Shown one piece after another: positions 14,871 to 23,435 of a stretch of DNA of 31,520 nucleotides. The notes under the pieces are model-generated. The model saw only the letters and a program-made list of their open reading frames with translations, did not search any database and was not told the origin of the DNA. Source of the DNA: an uncultured Clostridia bacterium (lineage in GTDB: Bacteria > Bacillota > Clostridia > Christensenellales > Aristaeellaceae); contig CALNAU010000040.1 of NCBI GenBank assembly GCA_937874275.1, positions 1-31,520 on the forward strand, written 5' to 3'. The translations under genes were made by a program, and so were the position numbers. Position 1 is the stretch's first letter; each line of letters begins with the position of its first letter.

Positions 14871-15395
14871 ATGAAATGTGATGGATGTAAAAAGAACGAA
14901 GCAAATGTCGTATTACATATGATTACCAACGGCCAATTGGCCACGCGCTCGCTGTGCATGTTCTGCGCTCGCAAGGCGCATGGGGAGATGTCGCAGGCGT
15001 TTAGCACCATGGGCATGAACATGGCAGGGCTGGAGGATTTACAGGGCGCCACGGCACAGGAAGCGGAACAGCTTCGCCTGCCTCGCATGATCTGCTCCAC
15101 ATGCAGAACCCCTTATGAAGCGATTAACCACGAAACGGTGTTCGGCTGCCCGCAGTGCTATGCCGCCTTTCATGACCAGATTATCTCCTACCTGTCCGGC
15201 TTGAGGGGGCCGGAGGTGCCTGACGGGCAATCGGGAGAGGGGCAACAGGAACGGCATCCGGTCATCCATGTGACGACGGAGGATTTGCGCCAGCGCCTGA
15301 AGGAGGCAATCCACGATGAGGATTATGAGCAGGCGGCCAATCTGCGTGACCGGCTGAAAGAAATCGGTGCCACAGAGGGGACAAGCGATGCCTGA
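14871..15395 (+). CDS. mcsA: McsA, zinc-finger activator/adaptor
   Basis: The 174-residue protein has two Cys4 zinc modules: C3/C6 with C29/C32, and C75/C78 with C93/C96. A UVR motif lies at about 136-167 (RQRLKEAIHDEDYEQAANLRD), the element that contacts ClpC. McsA normally binds and activates the arginine kinase McsB and links the pair to ClpC. All cysteines are intact here. A clear AGGAGG precedes the ATG at 14871, 15 bp after ctsR. It overlaps the mcsB-like gene by 8 bp. Because that McsB looks catalytically dead, McsA may serve a structural or adaptor role in this organism. Confidence 0.93.
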   Translation: MKCDGCKKNEANVVLHMITNGQLATRSLCMFCARKAHGEMSQAFSTMGMNMAGLEDLQGATAQEAEQLRLPRMICSTCRTPYEAINHETVFGCPQCYAAFHDQIISYLSGLRGPEVPDGQSGEGQQERHPVIHVTTEDLRQRLKEAIHDEDYEQAANLRDRLKEIGATEGTSDA

Positions 15396-16377
15396 TACCA
15401 TCATGGGATGCTGGGTAGACCTGCGCCGCAATTGGGCGGAGTTTCCCTTTGAGAGCACGATGCTGGCGGCGGATAAGCCGCAGTTGATTGAACGCGTGAC
15501 ACAGGTGTTGGAGCCGCGGGAGGAAACGTGGACGCTATTTGCCATGCGCGACTTGACGCGTGAACAGTTCAGCGCCATGGAGGACATGCCGCTGCTGGAG
15601 CGGAGCCTGTGGGACAACAAAGATGCCGCTGTTTTTATCCGTGCTGATGGTGACGCCATCATCTATGTCCATCATGAAGATCATCTGCTGATTCGGGTTC
15701 GAGCAAACTGTGATGGCATGAGACAATCGGTGCAGGAGGCCAAAGATATGGCTCGGCTGATTGCTCAGACCGGCACCTTTGCCAAGGATGACCGCATCGG
15801 CTGGCTGACAGCCCGCCCGCAGTACGCGGGCACTGGTCTGCAGGTAACCTATCTGATGCACCTGCCCATGCTGAGCATGATGCAGCAAACTAAGGGGCTT
15901 GCCGCCAGGCTGCAAAGGGAACATCGTTTCAGTCTGACGCCGCAAACCGCGCAAGGGGAGAAGAACCCTGCCTGCCTGTTTAGGCTGCAGAACTTGTTCA
16001 CCGCCTATGACGGCACAGAAAAGCTGATGACGGCTGTCGGTGCTGTGGCGGAAGAATTGACCGCGAAGGAGGATAACCTCCGCCGCAAGATATTGACGCA
16101 TACCAACCGCTCTACCTATTTGGACCAGGTGTTCCGCGCGTATGGCATTCTGAAATACGCCAGGCGTCTGACCGAGGCAGAGTTTCTTGGTTTCTGGTCC
16201 AAACTGCGTCTGGGCGCATCGGCCGGCCTGTTGCCGGTATCCACGGATGTGGTCAATCAGCTGCTAAAACAAACGGCCAAAGAACAACTGCTGGCGCAGA
16301 TGGACGACACCATGGATGAACACGCCATACACTTTATCCGCGCTGATGTGGTCAGGGCGGCCCTGAACGGAGGTTAA
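15388..16377 (+). CDS. mcsB: McsB-like protein, predicted catalytically inactive arginine kinase
   Basis: The 329-residue protein is recognisable as McsB by position and by blocks such as EDHLLIRV (97-104), AGTGL (147-151), YLMHLPML (155-162), the RAYGIL block (250-255) and LRLGASAGLL (273-282). Compared from memory with B. subtilis McsB and arginine kinases, the key residues are gone. The ATP-binding SSRIR is GCWVD (7-11), and NEEDHIR is HHEDHLL (95-101), losing the third arginine. CPTNVGTGLR is RPQYAGTGLQ (143-152), losing the catalytic cysteine and another arginine. The RGxxGEG block is absent near 184-194, and the phospho-arginine motif RDxxRA is absent near 305-313. The frame is intact and overlaps mcsA by 8 bp; the ATG at 15388 has GAGGGG upstream. 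It may act as a non-catalytic adaptor. Confidence 0.85.
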   Translation: MPDTIMGCWVDLRRNWAEFPFESTMLAADKPQLIERVTQVLEPREETWTLFAMRDLTREQFSAMEDMPLLERSLWDNKDAAVFIRADGDAIIYVHHEDHLLIRVRANCDGMRQSVQEAKDMARLIAQTGTFAKDDRIGWLTARPQYAGTGLQVTYLMHLPMLSMMQQTKGLAARLQREHRFSLTPQTAQGEKNPACLFRLQNLFTAYDGTEKLMTAVGAVAEELTAKEDNLRRKILTHTNRSTYLDQVFRAYGILKYARRLTEAEFLGFWSKLRLGASAGLLPVSTDVVNQLLKQTAKEQLLAQMDDTMDEHAIHFIRADVVRAALNGG

Positions 16378-16378
16378 C

Positions 16379-18829
16379 ATGCCTATTTTCGGAAAATTTG
16401 ATGATAAATCCCGCCGCGTGATTGACGCGGCCCGCAATGCCGCCGTTGGTCTCAAGCAGCGCATAATTGGCACTGAGCATCTGCTCTGCGGCCTGTTGCG
16501 CGAAGCTCGGGCCGACGCGCCCGGCCTGCCCAAAAATCTGACGCTGGCCTCAGTGCAGTACACCATTGTGCAGCTGACCAGCCAGGAGGACAGCGTGCCG
16601 CAGATGCTGGAGCTGACGCCCGGCATGCGCAAAACGCTGGAGGAAAGCGTGCTGGAGTCCCAGCGCATGGGTGCCCAGTCGGTGTCTTCGGGGCATTTGT
16701 GGCTGTCGCTGCTGTCGCAGGATGACAGTACTGCGCTGCGCGTGCTCAACATTTTGGGCTGTGATATTGAGCGCATACGCTCCAGCGTGTTGGAGAATAT
16801 GGCCGATGTAGCCGCCAAATCCGAAGAGGAAGGCGAAGCCGGCATACTGGCCAAATTCAGCCGCGACCTGACCCAGATGGCCAGGGAAGGCAAGATAGAC
16901 CCCGTCATCGGGCGCAGTCGGGAAATTGAGCGCATTGTGCAGATTCTGTCACGCCGCACCAAGAATAACCCGGTGCTCATTGGCGAGCCCGGTGTTGGCA
17001 AAAGTGCCGTGGCCGAGGGGTTGGCCCAACGGATTGTATCGGGTGATATCCCGGACATGCTGCTGGAGAAGCGGCTGATATCGCTGGATATCGGCAGCCT
17101 GATTGCTGGTACCAAGTACCGTGGAGAGTTTGAAGAGCGTATGAAGGGCATCATTGATGAGATTCGTGATGATTCATCCATCATCCTGTTCATCGACGAG
17201 CTGCAGAACATTGTAGGTGCGGGCAAGGCAGAGGGCAGCATTGATGCCGCAGGCATCCTGAAGCCGGCGCTGGCCCGTGGCGAGCTGCAATGCATCGGTG
17301 CCACTACGTTAAGCGACTACCGCAAACATATTGAAAAGGACGCGGCGCTGTCCCGGCGCTTCCAGCCGGTGATGGTGGGCCAGCCCAGCATGGAGGAATC
17401 GCTGGATATCCTCAAGGGGCTGCGCGAGCGCTATGAGGCGCATCATAACGTAGAGCTGACCGACGAAGCGCTGGAGGCTGCTGTGCAGCTGTCCGACCGC
17501 TATATCAACGATCGTTTCCTGCCTGATAAGGCAGTAGACTTGATGGATGAGGCCGCCAGCCGTGTGCGCATCCGCACCTATACCGCGCCCATTGATGTGA
17601 GCGCGCAGGAGGAGGCTTTGGCCGAACTGCGCCAGCAAAAGCTGGCTGCCATTGAGCATCAGGACTATGAAAAGGCCGCGGACTATCGCGACCAGGAGCG
17701 CAAGCTCAAGCAGGAAATGGAGGAGCGCAAGGCCAACTGGAAAAAGGAACGTGCAAACGCCAAGCCTGCGGTGACCGAGGAGGATATTGCCCAGGTCGTG
17801 GCAGGCTGGACGGGGATTCCGGTACAGCGCATGACCATGGCCGAGGGTGAAAAGCTGTTAAAGCTGGAGGAAACCCTGCACCTGCGCATGATTGGACAGG
17901 AGGAGGCCGTCAGCGCCGTCAGCCGCTCCATCCGCCGTGCTCGTGCCGGCTTGCAGGACCCCAAGCGCCCCCTTGGCTCCTTTATCTTCCTGGGCCCCAC
18001 GGGTGTGGGCAAAACCGAACTGTGCCGCGCCTTGGGCGAAGCCATGTTTGGGGATGAGGATGCCATGATTCGCCTGGACATGAGCGAGTATATGGAAAAA
18101 CACACGGTGTCCCGCATGGTGGGTTCCCCGCCCGGGTACGTAGGCTTTGAGGAAGGCGGCCAGCTGACCGAGGCTGTGCGCCGCAAGCCCTACAGCGTGG
18201 TGTTGTTTGACGAGATAGAAAAGGCACACCCCGATGTATTCAACATGCTGCTGCAAATATTGGAGGATGGCCGGCTGACGGACAACGTGGGCCGCGTGAC
18301 CAGCTTCAAAAACTGCATCATCGTGATGACCAGCAACGCCGGCGCGCAAAACATCGCCGCGGGCAAGTCCCTGGGCTTTGGCACCGCGCAGGATAAACAG
18401 CTGGGCTACGACGAGATGAAAAACCGCGTGATGGATGAAGTGAAGCGCATGTTCCGGCCTGAGTTTATCAACCGGGTAGACGAGATGATTGTATTTCATC
18501 CCCTCAACCATGAGCACATCCGCCAAATCGCCAAGCTGATGGTGGACGCGGTGGCCAAGCGGCTACTGGATAACTCCGGCGTGACGTTGATGCTGGATGA
18601 AATGGCATTGGACAAGCTGGCCAAAGATGGCTTTGATCCCCAGTACGGAGCGCGGCCGCTGCGCCGTGTGATACAGCGCCAGATCGAGGACGCATTGAGT
18701 GAGTCCGTGATTGCGGGCAATGTGACCCAGGGTGATACCGTCGTTGGCACGGTTAAGGACGGCAAGTTAGCCTTTGATACGCAAAAAGCGGAGCAGGTGA
18801 AAGAACTGCAGCCCATCACCGAATCCTAA
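16379..18829 (+). CDS. clpC: ATP-dependent Clp protease ATP-binding subunit ClpC
   Basis: The protein has 816 residues. The N-domain with two repeats occupies 1 to about 145. AAA+ D1 has Walker A GEPGVGKS at 202-209. A middle domain with a UVR-like coiled coil (EHQDYEKAADYRDQE) lies near residues 425-440, and D2 has Walker A GPTGVGKT at 539-546. ClpC unfolds substrates for ClpP. In the N-domain the first repeat keeps GTEH with Glu33, but the second reads SSGH, with Gly105 where Bacillus ClpC has Glu106, one of the two phospho-arginine-binding glutamates. It starts 1 bp after mcsB, with GGAGG inside the mcsB end. Autoregulation by CtsR is expected. A terminator-like hairpin follows. Confidence 0.96.
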   Translation: MPIFGKFDDKSRRVIDAARNAAVGLKQRIIGTEHLLCGLLREARADAPGLPKNLTLASVQYTIVQLTSQEDSVPQMLELTPGMRKTLEESVLESQRMGAQSVSSGHLWLSLLSQDDSTALRVLNILGCDIERIRSSVLENMADVAAKSEEEGEAGILAKFSRDLTQMAREGKIDPVIGRSREIERIVQILSRRTKNNPVLIGEPGVGKSAVAEGLAQRIVSGDIPDMLLEKRLISLDIGSLIAGTKYRGEFEERMKGIIDEIRDDSSIILFIDELQNIVGAGKAEGSIDAAGILKPALARGELQCIGATTLSDYRKHIEKDAALSRRFQPVMVGQPSMEESLDILKGLRERYEAHHNVELTDEALEAAVQLSDRYINDRFLPDKAVDLMDEAASRVRIRTYTAPIDVSAQEEALAELRQQKLAAIEHQDYEKAADYRDQERKLKQEMEERKANWKKERANAKPAVTEEDIAQVVAGWTGIPVQRMTMAEGEKLLKLEETLHLRMIGQEEAVSAVSRSIRRARAGLQDPKRPLGSFIFLGPTGVGKTELCRALGEAMFGDEDAMIRLDMSEYMEKHTVSRMVGSPPGYVGFEEGGQLTEAVRRKPYSVVLFDEIEKAHPDVFNMLLQILEDGRLTDNVGRVTSFKNCIIVMTSNAGAQNIAAGKSLGFGTAQDKQLGYDEMKNRVMDEVKRMFRPEFINRVDEMIVFHPLNHEHIRQIAKLMVDAVAKRLLDNSGVTLMLDEMALDKLAKDGFDPQYGARPLRRVIQRQIEDALSESVIAGNVTQGDTVVGTVKDGKLAFDTQKAEQVKELQPITES

Positions 18830-18841
18830 CTGCAATTGGAG

Positions 18842-18869
18842 TGGCCCCACGGCTGACGCTGTGGGGCCA
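18842..18869 (+). terminator. Terminator-like hairpin after clpC
   Basis: A perfect 9-bp stem (TGGCCCCAC at 18842-18850 with GTGGGGCCA at 18861-18869) has a 10-base loop. It lies 12 bases after the clpC stop. The following T stretch is short, so termination may be partial. Confidence 0.65.
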
Positions 18870-18897
18870 TTCATATGTAGAAAACCAGTAGCCTTGC

Positions 18898-18926
18898 TTG
18901 ACCTTGCACATACAGAAACGTATAAT
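18898..18926 (+). promoter_or_regulatory. Sigma-A promoter of metG-tatD
   Basis: TTGACC at 18898-18903 and a perfect TATAAT at 18921-18926 have a 17-bp spacer. The start is predicted near 18933, leaving a leader of about 20 bases that carries GGAGG at 18941-18945. There is no room for a T-box leader. Confidence 0.88.
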
Positions 18927-18952
18927 GACCCCGTTTAACAGGAGGGACGAAC

Positions 18953-20902
18953 ATGGCGGAGCAGAAGACATTTTATGTAACCACCCCAATTTATTATCCC
19001 AGCGGGAACATGCATATTGGCCATACCTATACCACGGTAGCGGCGGATACAATCAGCCGGTTCAAAAAGATGACCGGCTACAAAACGTTTTTTCTGACCG
19101 GTACCGATGAGCATGGCGAAAAGATTGAGCGAAACGCCCAGAAGGCCGGTATGGCCCCCAAGGCTTTTATCGATGGCATCGTGGAGGACACCAAGAAGCT
19201 CTGGGAACTGATGCACATTGAATATGATGATTTTATCCGTACCACGGACGAGCGCCACGTCAAGGCGGTGCAAAAGATTTTCCGCAAGCTTTATGACCAA
19301 GGCGATATTTATAAAAGCGAATACGAAGGCCAATACTGTGTGCACTGTGAAGCGTTTTGGACGCCCACGCAAATCAAGGAAGGCAACCTCTGCCCTGACT
19401 GCGAACGCCCAACGGAGTTGGTGAAGGAGGAAAGCTATTTCTTCCGCATGAGCAAATACCAGGATTGGCTCATCAACCATATCGAAACCCATCCGGAGTT
19501 TATACAGCCCCAGAGCCGGGCCAATGAGATGCTGCAGAATTTCCTGCGGCCGGGCCTGCAGGATTTGTCTGTCAGCCGCACCTCCTTCACCTGGGGTGTG
19601 CCGGTGGATTTTGACCCAAAGCATGTTGTCTATGTATGGATTGACGCCCTGAGCAACTACATCACCGCGCTGGGCTATGGCGCCGATGATGACGAGTTGT
19701 TCCGCACCTTCTGGCCGGCCCAAGTGCACCTGGTGGGCAAGGAGATCGTCCGCTTCCACACCATCTACTGGCCCATTTTGTTGCATGCGCTGGGGCTGCC
19801 CCTGCCCAAGCAGATATTTGCCCATGGCTGGCTGCTGTTTGGCGGCGACAAGATGAGCAAATCCAAAGGCAATGTGGAGTATGCGCAGCCCGTTGTCGCG
19901 CGCTATGGAGCTGATGCCCTGCGTTACTACCTGATGCGCGAAATGCCCTTTGGCGCCGATGGCAACTATACCAATGAAGCCTTCCTCACGCGCATGAATG
20001 CCGACCTGGCCAACGACCTGGGCAACCTGGTCAGCCGCACCGTCGCGATGATTGAGAAGTATTTTGGCGGCGTGGTGCCAGCCCCTCAGGGCTATGAGGA
20101 CGTGGATCAGGCATTGATTGAGCAGGCCATCGCTGTGCCGGGCAAGGTGGAAAAGGCGATGGATGCCCTGCAGTTTTCCCAGGCATTGCAGGAAATATGG
20201 CATCTGATTGGCGAGAGTAACCGCTACATTGACCAAACACAGCCCTGGGTACTGGGGCGTGAGGAGGCGACCAAGCCCCGCCTGCAAACGGTGCTGTATG
20301 TGCTGGCTGAGTGCATTCGCTATGTGGCGGTGCTGATCGGCCCTGTGATGCCCGGCACCCCCGCGCGCATCTTTGAGCAGTTGGGGCTGCAGGATGCCGC
20401 ATGTACCACTTGGGATTCGCTGGCCGCCTTTGGCGGGCTGCCCTGCGGCATTCGTGTACACAAGGGCGAAGCCCTCTTCCCGCGCGTGGATGTCGCCAAA
20501 GAAATGGAAGCCCTGGCCGCCGAAAAGCAAGCAGACGTGGCAGCGGTGGAGGAGCCCAAAGCCGAGCTTAAGCCGACCATCACCATTGATGATTTTGACA
20601 AGCTGGATTTGCGGGTGGCGGAGGTACTGGCCTGCGAGAAGGTGCCAAAGAGCGATAAACTGCTCAACTTCACCCTCAAGATGGGCAGCGAAACGCGCAC
20701 GGTGCTGTCCGGTATCGCCCAATTCTACGAGCCGGAGCAGCTGGTGGGGCGTAAGGTGGTGCTGTTGGCCAACCTGGCCCCGCGCAAGATTCGCGGCATC
20801 GAATCCCAGGGGATGATTCTCAGCGCCGCGATGGATGATGACAGCGCCCTCAGCCTGCTGACCACGCAGGGGGACATTGCGTCCGGGGCGGCCATCAGCT
20901 GA
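18953..20902 (+). CDS. metG: Methionyl-tRNA synthetase
   Basis: The 649-residue protein charges tRNA-Met with methionine. The class I signatures are HIGH at 21-24 and KMSKS at 300-304. A single zinc knuckle in the connective domain has Cys at 129, 132, 147 and 150. After the anticodon-binding helical domain, residues from about 540 to the end form the EMAP/Trbp111-type tRNA-binding domain (LDLRVAEVL, GIESQGMIL), the dimerising extension usual in Bacillota. The start has GGAGG 7 bases upstream. The stop overlaps the tatD start (TGATG). The metG-tatD order is common in Bacillota and supports both calls. Confidence 0.97.
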   Translation: MAEQKTFYVTTPIYYPSGNMHIGHTYTTVAADTISRFKKMTGYKTFFLTGTDEHGEKIERNAQKAGMAPKAFIDGIVEDTKKLWELMHIEYDDFIRTTDERHVKAVQKIFRKLYDQGDIYKSEYEGQYCVHCEAFWTPTQIKEGNLCPDCERPTELVKEESYFFRMSKYQDWLINHIETHPEFIQPQSRANEMLQNFLRPGLQDLSVSRTSFTWGVPVDFDPKHVVYVWIDALSNYITALGYGADDDELFRTFWPAQVHLVGKEIVRFHTIYWPILLHALGLPLPKQIFAHGWLLFGGDKMSKSKGNVEYAQPVVARYGADALRYYLMREMPFGADGNYTNEAFLTRMNADLANDLGNLVSRTVAMIEKYFGGVVPAPQGYEDVDQALIEQAIAVPGKVEKAMDALQFSQALQEIWHLIGESNRYIDQTQPWVLGREEATKPRLQTVLYVLAECIRYVAVLIGPVMPGTPARIFEQLGLQDAACTTWDSLAAFGGLPCGIRVHKGEALFPRVDVAKEMEALAAEKQADVAAVEEPKAELKPTITIDDFDKLDLRVAEVLACEKVPKSDKLLNFTLKMGSETRTVLSGIAQFYEPEQLVGRKVVLLANLAPRKIRGIESQGMILSAAMDDDSALSLLTTQGDIASGAAIS

Positions 20903-21714
20903 TGGACAGCCTTCGCCTCTTTGACTCCCATTGCCATCTGGATGACGCCCGCTTTGACGAGGATCGCGACCGGATGATACAAGCCTTGCCTGCGCAAGGC
21001 TTGGCTTATTGCCTGACTGTAGGCAGCGACCTGAATTCATCCCGGCGCTCCTTGCAGCTGGCGCATCAATATCCCTTTATCTACGCGGCAGCGGGCGTAC
21101 ACCCGCACGAGGCCGCCAAGGCGCCGGTGGATTACTTGCTGCAAGTGCGTGAGCTGCTGGGGCAGAAAAAGGTGGTCGCGCTGGGGGAAATTGGTCTGGA
21201 TTATCACTACGACTTTTCTCCGCGGGACGTGCAGCGACGGGTGCTGACGGAACAGCTCGACTTGGCGTATGAGCTGCGCATGCCGGTGATTGTGCATGTG
21301 CGCGAAGCCCATGGGGATATGATTGACTTGCTGCGAGACCGGGCTGACAGGCTGCCCGGCGGTGTCTTGCACTGCTTTTCGGGCAGCGCTGAAAGTGCGC
21401 AGGAATATGTGCGCCTGGGCTTCTACATATCCTTTGCCGGGCCCGTCACCTTCAAGAATGCCGGAAAATTGCTGGCGGCTGCACAGGCTGTGCCCCTTGA
21501 AAAGCTGTTAATTGAGACGGACAGCCCATACCTGTCTCCGGTACCCCTGCGGGGAAAGCGCAATACCCCGGCCCATGTGCGGCATGTGTGTGAGCGGCTG
21601 GCTGAGCTGCGCGATCTATCAGCAGAAGATATGGCGGGCATTACCTGTCGCAATGCCATGGCTTTGTTTGGCATCGATGACAGTTCCCGGGCACAAGCTG
21701 TTTCAGCTTTATGA
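20902..21714 (+). CDS. tatD: TatD-family metal-dependent deoxyribonuclease
   Basis: The 270-residue protein is slightly longer than usual because of a short C-terminal extension. The TIM-barrel metal ligands are in place: H10 and H12 in SHCHLD, E96 in ALGEIGLDYH, histidines near VIVHVREAH and VLHCFSG, and the aspartate in LIETDSPYL. TatD enzymes are 3'-5' DNA exonucleases with proposed roles in DNA repair and quality control; the name is historical and does not imply Tat export. The start overlaps the metG stop by one base, so translation is coupled. rsmA/rnmV, which often follow tatD, are not here. Confidence 0.93.
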   Translation: MDSLRLFDSHCHLDDARFDEDRDRMIQALPAQGLAYCLTVGSDLNSSRRSLQLAHQYPFIYAAAGVHPHEAAKAPVDYLLQVRELLGQKKVVALGEIGLDYHYDFSPRDVQRRVLTEQLDLAYELRMPVIVHVREAHGDMIDLLRDRADRLPGGVLHCFSGSAESAQEYVRLGFYISFAGPVTFKNAGKLLAAAQAVPLEKLLIETDSPYLSPVPLRGKRNTPAHVRHVCERLAELRDLSAEDMAGITCRNAMALFGIDDSSRAQAVSAL

Positions 21715-21719
21715 CGAAA

Positions 21720-21773
21720 ACATGAACAAAAAGCCAAAACGCCTACCCAAATTTGGCGCATTCATGTTATAAT
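21720..21773 (+). promoter_or_regulatory. Extended minus-10 promoter of the maf-mre operon with nested dyads
   Basis: TGTTATAAT at 21765-21773 is an extended minus-10 with no good minus-35, giving a start near 21780. An outer dyad ACATGAA (21720-21726)/TTCATGT (21761-21767) and an inner GCCAAA (21733-21738)/TTTGGC (21752-21757) lie directly upstream and overlap the extended minus-10. The dyad may be an operator or the end hairpin of the metG-tatD transcript. Confidence 0.6.
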
Positions 21774-21808
21774 ATGTTTTGCACTTTGTGCGCGAGGAGG
21801 AGAGAGTG

Positions 21809-22381
21809 ATGGTGGCACCCCTGATACTTGCGTCCGCCTCGCCCAGGCGCCACGAGCTGCTGCGCCAGATTGGCCTTGATTTCGAAGTGTACGCGGCTGA
21901 TGTGGATGAACATGCGGCGGGAGCCCCTGCGCAAGTGGTGTGCCTGCTCGCCGAGCGCAAGGCCAAAGCGGCCTTAGCCCGTTACCCCGGTCGGGTCATC
22001 CTGGCGGCGGATACCCTGGTATATGCCCAGGGGCAGACGCTGGGCAAACCAAAGGACGCGGAGGACGCAATGCGCATGCTGCGTTTGCTGCAGGGCGGAT
22101 GGCATGAGGTGTATTCCGGGGTTTGTGTGATACCCGGTAAAGAAGGACAAACTCACTGTCGTTCGGACAGGACGCGCGTGCTGTTTTCGCCGCTTACGGA
22201 TCAGGAGATGCGCGCCTATGTCGACTCGGGTGAACCCTTTGGCAAGGCGGGCGCCTATGCCGTGCAGGGCTTAGCGGGCCAGTTTGTGCCTCGCCTGGAG
22301 GGAAGCAGCTCCAACGTCATCGGCCTGCCGCTGCACCTGGTGCGCGAACTGTTGGCGGTATCCGGCGTCCAATTACTCTGA
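21809..22381 (+). CDS. maf: Maf-family nucleoside triphosphate pyrophosphatase
   Basis: The 190-residue protein has the Maf/HAM1 fold. It shows the opening SASPRRHELL (about 8-17), the metal and base region LAADTLVY, KPKDAEDAMRML, and the final GKAGAYAVQG block. Maf proteins hydrolyse dTTP/UTP or modified pyrimidine triphosphates to monophosphates and, in Bacillus, are linked to septum control. The maf-mreB order is classic in Bacillota. The ATG at 21809 follows a long GAGGAGGAGAG site. An upstream TTG at 21779 coincides with the predicted transcript start and is excluded. It is the first gene of the elongation operon. Confidence 0.93.
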   Translation: MVAPLILASASPRRHELLRQIGLDFEVYAADVDEHAAGAPAQVVCLLAERKAKAALARYPGRVILAADTLVYAQGQTLGKPKDAEDAMRMLRLLQGGWHEVYSGVCVIPGKEGQTHCRSDRTRVLFSPLTDQEMRAYVDSGEPFGKAGAYAVQGLAGQFVPRLEGSSSNVIGLPLHLVRELLAVSGVQLL

Positions 22382-22394
22382 TAGGAACGGTTGT

Positions 22395-23435
22395 ATGGCA
22401 ATCATCGCACCCGATTTGGGGATAGACCTGGGAACATCCAATACGCTGGTGTATGTGCGTAGAAAAGGGGTCGTCATCAACGAACCCACTTTGCTGATTG
22501 TTTCCGGTTCGGCCAGGCGCACCATCAAATCCATCGGACAGGACGCCAAGGTGTTGGTGGGGCGTACCTCCGGCGGTGATGTGGCGGTGCGTCCCCTGCA
22601 GGATGGCACCATCAAAGAGTATGACATGACCGAGTCCATCCTCCGCTTTTTTATCCGCAAGGCCATTGGTGTGTCGCACCTGGTGCGGCCTCGCGCCTTC
22701 ATCACCATTCCCTGCCGCATCTCCGCGGTGGAAAAGCGCGTGGTGCGTGAAGCGGCCATTGCCGCCGGCGTGCGCCGAAACGCGGTGCACCTGATTGAAA
22801 AGCCGTTCGCGTCGGCTTATGGTTCGGGCCTGCCGGTCTTCCAGCCGGAGGGGTCCATGGTGGTGGATATTGGCGGGGGCACCACAGAGGTGGCCATCAT
22901 ATCGATTGGCGGCATCGTAGCCTCCAAGTCCATCATGACGGGCGGCATCAAGATGGATGAGGCCATCATGAACTACATCAAGCACGACTATAACATGCTG
23001 ATTGGCGACCGAATGGCCGAAGATATCAAGATTGACTGGGGCTCTGCCCTGCCCATCAAGGACGAGCGCAAGGTAATGGTGCGCGGACGCGATATCATTA
23101 CCGGCCTGCCCCAAACGGCAGAAATCACCGCCGGCAAAATCTATGAGGCGCTGCATAGCCCCTGCCAGCAGATCCTTAAAGCCATCCGTGATGTGCTGGA
23201 CAAGGCGCCGCCCGAATTGGCGGGCGACATCCTGCGCAAAGGCATTTACCTGATGGGCGGGGGAGCGCAGCTGTACGGCATCGACCGCTACCTGGCCAGT
23301 GAACTGGGCTTGCCCGTCATGCTGGCCAAGGATGCCATGATGTGCGCGGCGGTGGGCGTGGGCCATTTGGCCGAAAACGTGAACCTGCTGTCCAGAATCG
23401 GCCGCTCCACCTTTATGCGCGACGAGGCGGAATGA
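22395..23435 (+). CDS. mreB: Rod-shape protein MreB (actin homologue)
   Basis: The 346-residue actin-fold ATPase has the phosphate-1 motif GIDLGTSNTLVYV (9-21), the phosphate-2 block VVDIGGGTTEVAII (about 155-168) and a late LMGGGAQLYGI block (adenosine motif). MreB filaments under the membrane steer the peptidoglycan elongation complex of MreC, MreD, RodA and class B PBP, all encoded next. The ATG at 22395, 13 bp after maf, is the family start; the frame is open further upstream inside maf only as a shadow. The stop overlaps the mreC start as ATGA. The next three genes continue the standard order. Confidence 0.96.
   Translation: MAIIAPDLGIDLGTSNTLVYVRRKGVVINEPTLLIVSGSARRTIKSIGQDAKVLVGRTSGGDVAVRPLQDGTIKEYDMTESILRFFIRKAIGVSHLVRPRAFITIPCRISAVEKRVVREAAIAAGVRRNAVHLIEKPFASAYGSGLPVFQPEGSMVVDIGGGTTEVAIISIGGIVASKSIMTGGIKMDEAIMNYIKHDYNMLIGDRMAEDIKIDWGSALPIKDERKVMVRGRDIITGLPQTAEITAGKIYEALHSPCQQILKAIRDVLDKAPPELAGDILRKGIYLMGGGAQLYGIDRYLASELGLPVMLAKDAMMCAAVGVGHLAENVNLLSRIGRSTFMRDEAE

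Noticed and set aside
16264..17304. Minus-strand frame of about 346 codons over clpC
   Set aside because: It is low-complexity Ser/Arg/Met-rich and antisense to the ClpC N and D1 domains.
18935..21040. Minus-strand open frame of about 700 codons over metG
   Set aside because: It lies fully antisense to metG, whose motifs are unmistakable. Its translation is rich in His, Gln and Gly without any domain, as expected for a GC-biased shadow.
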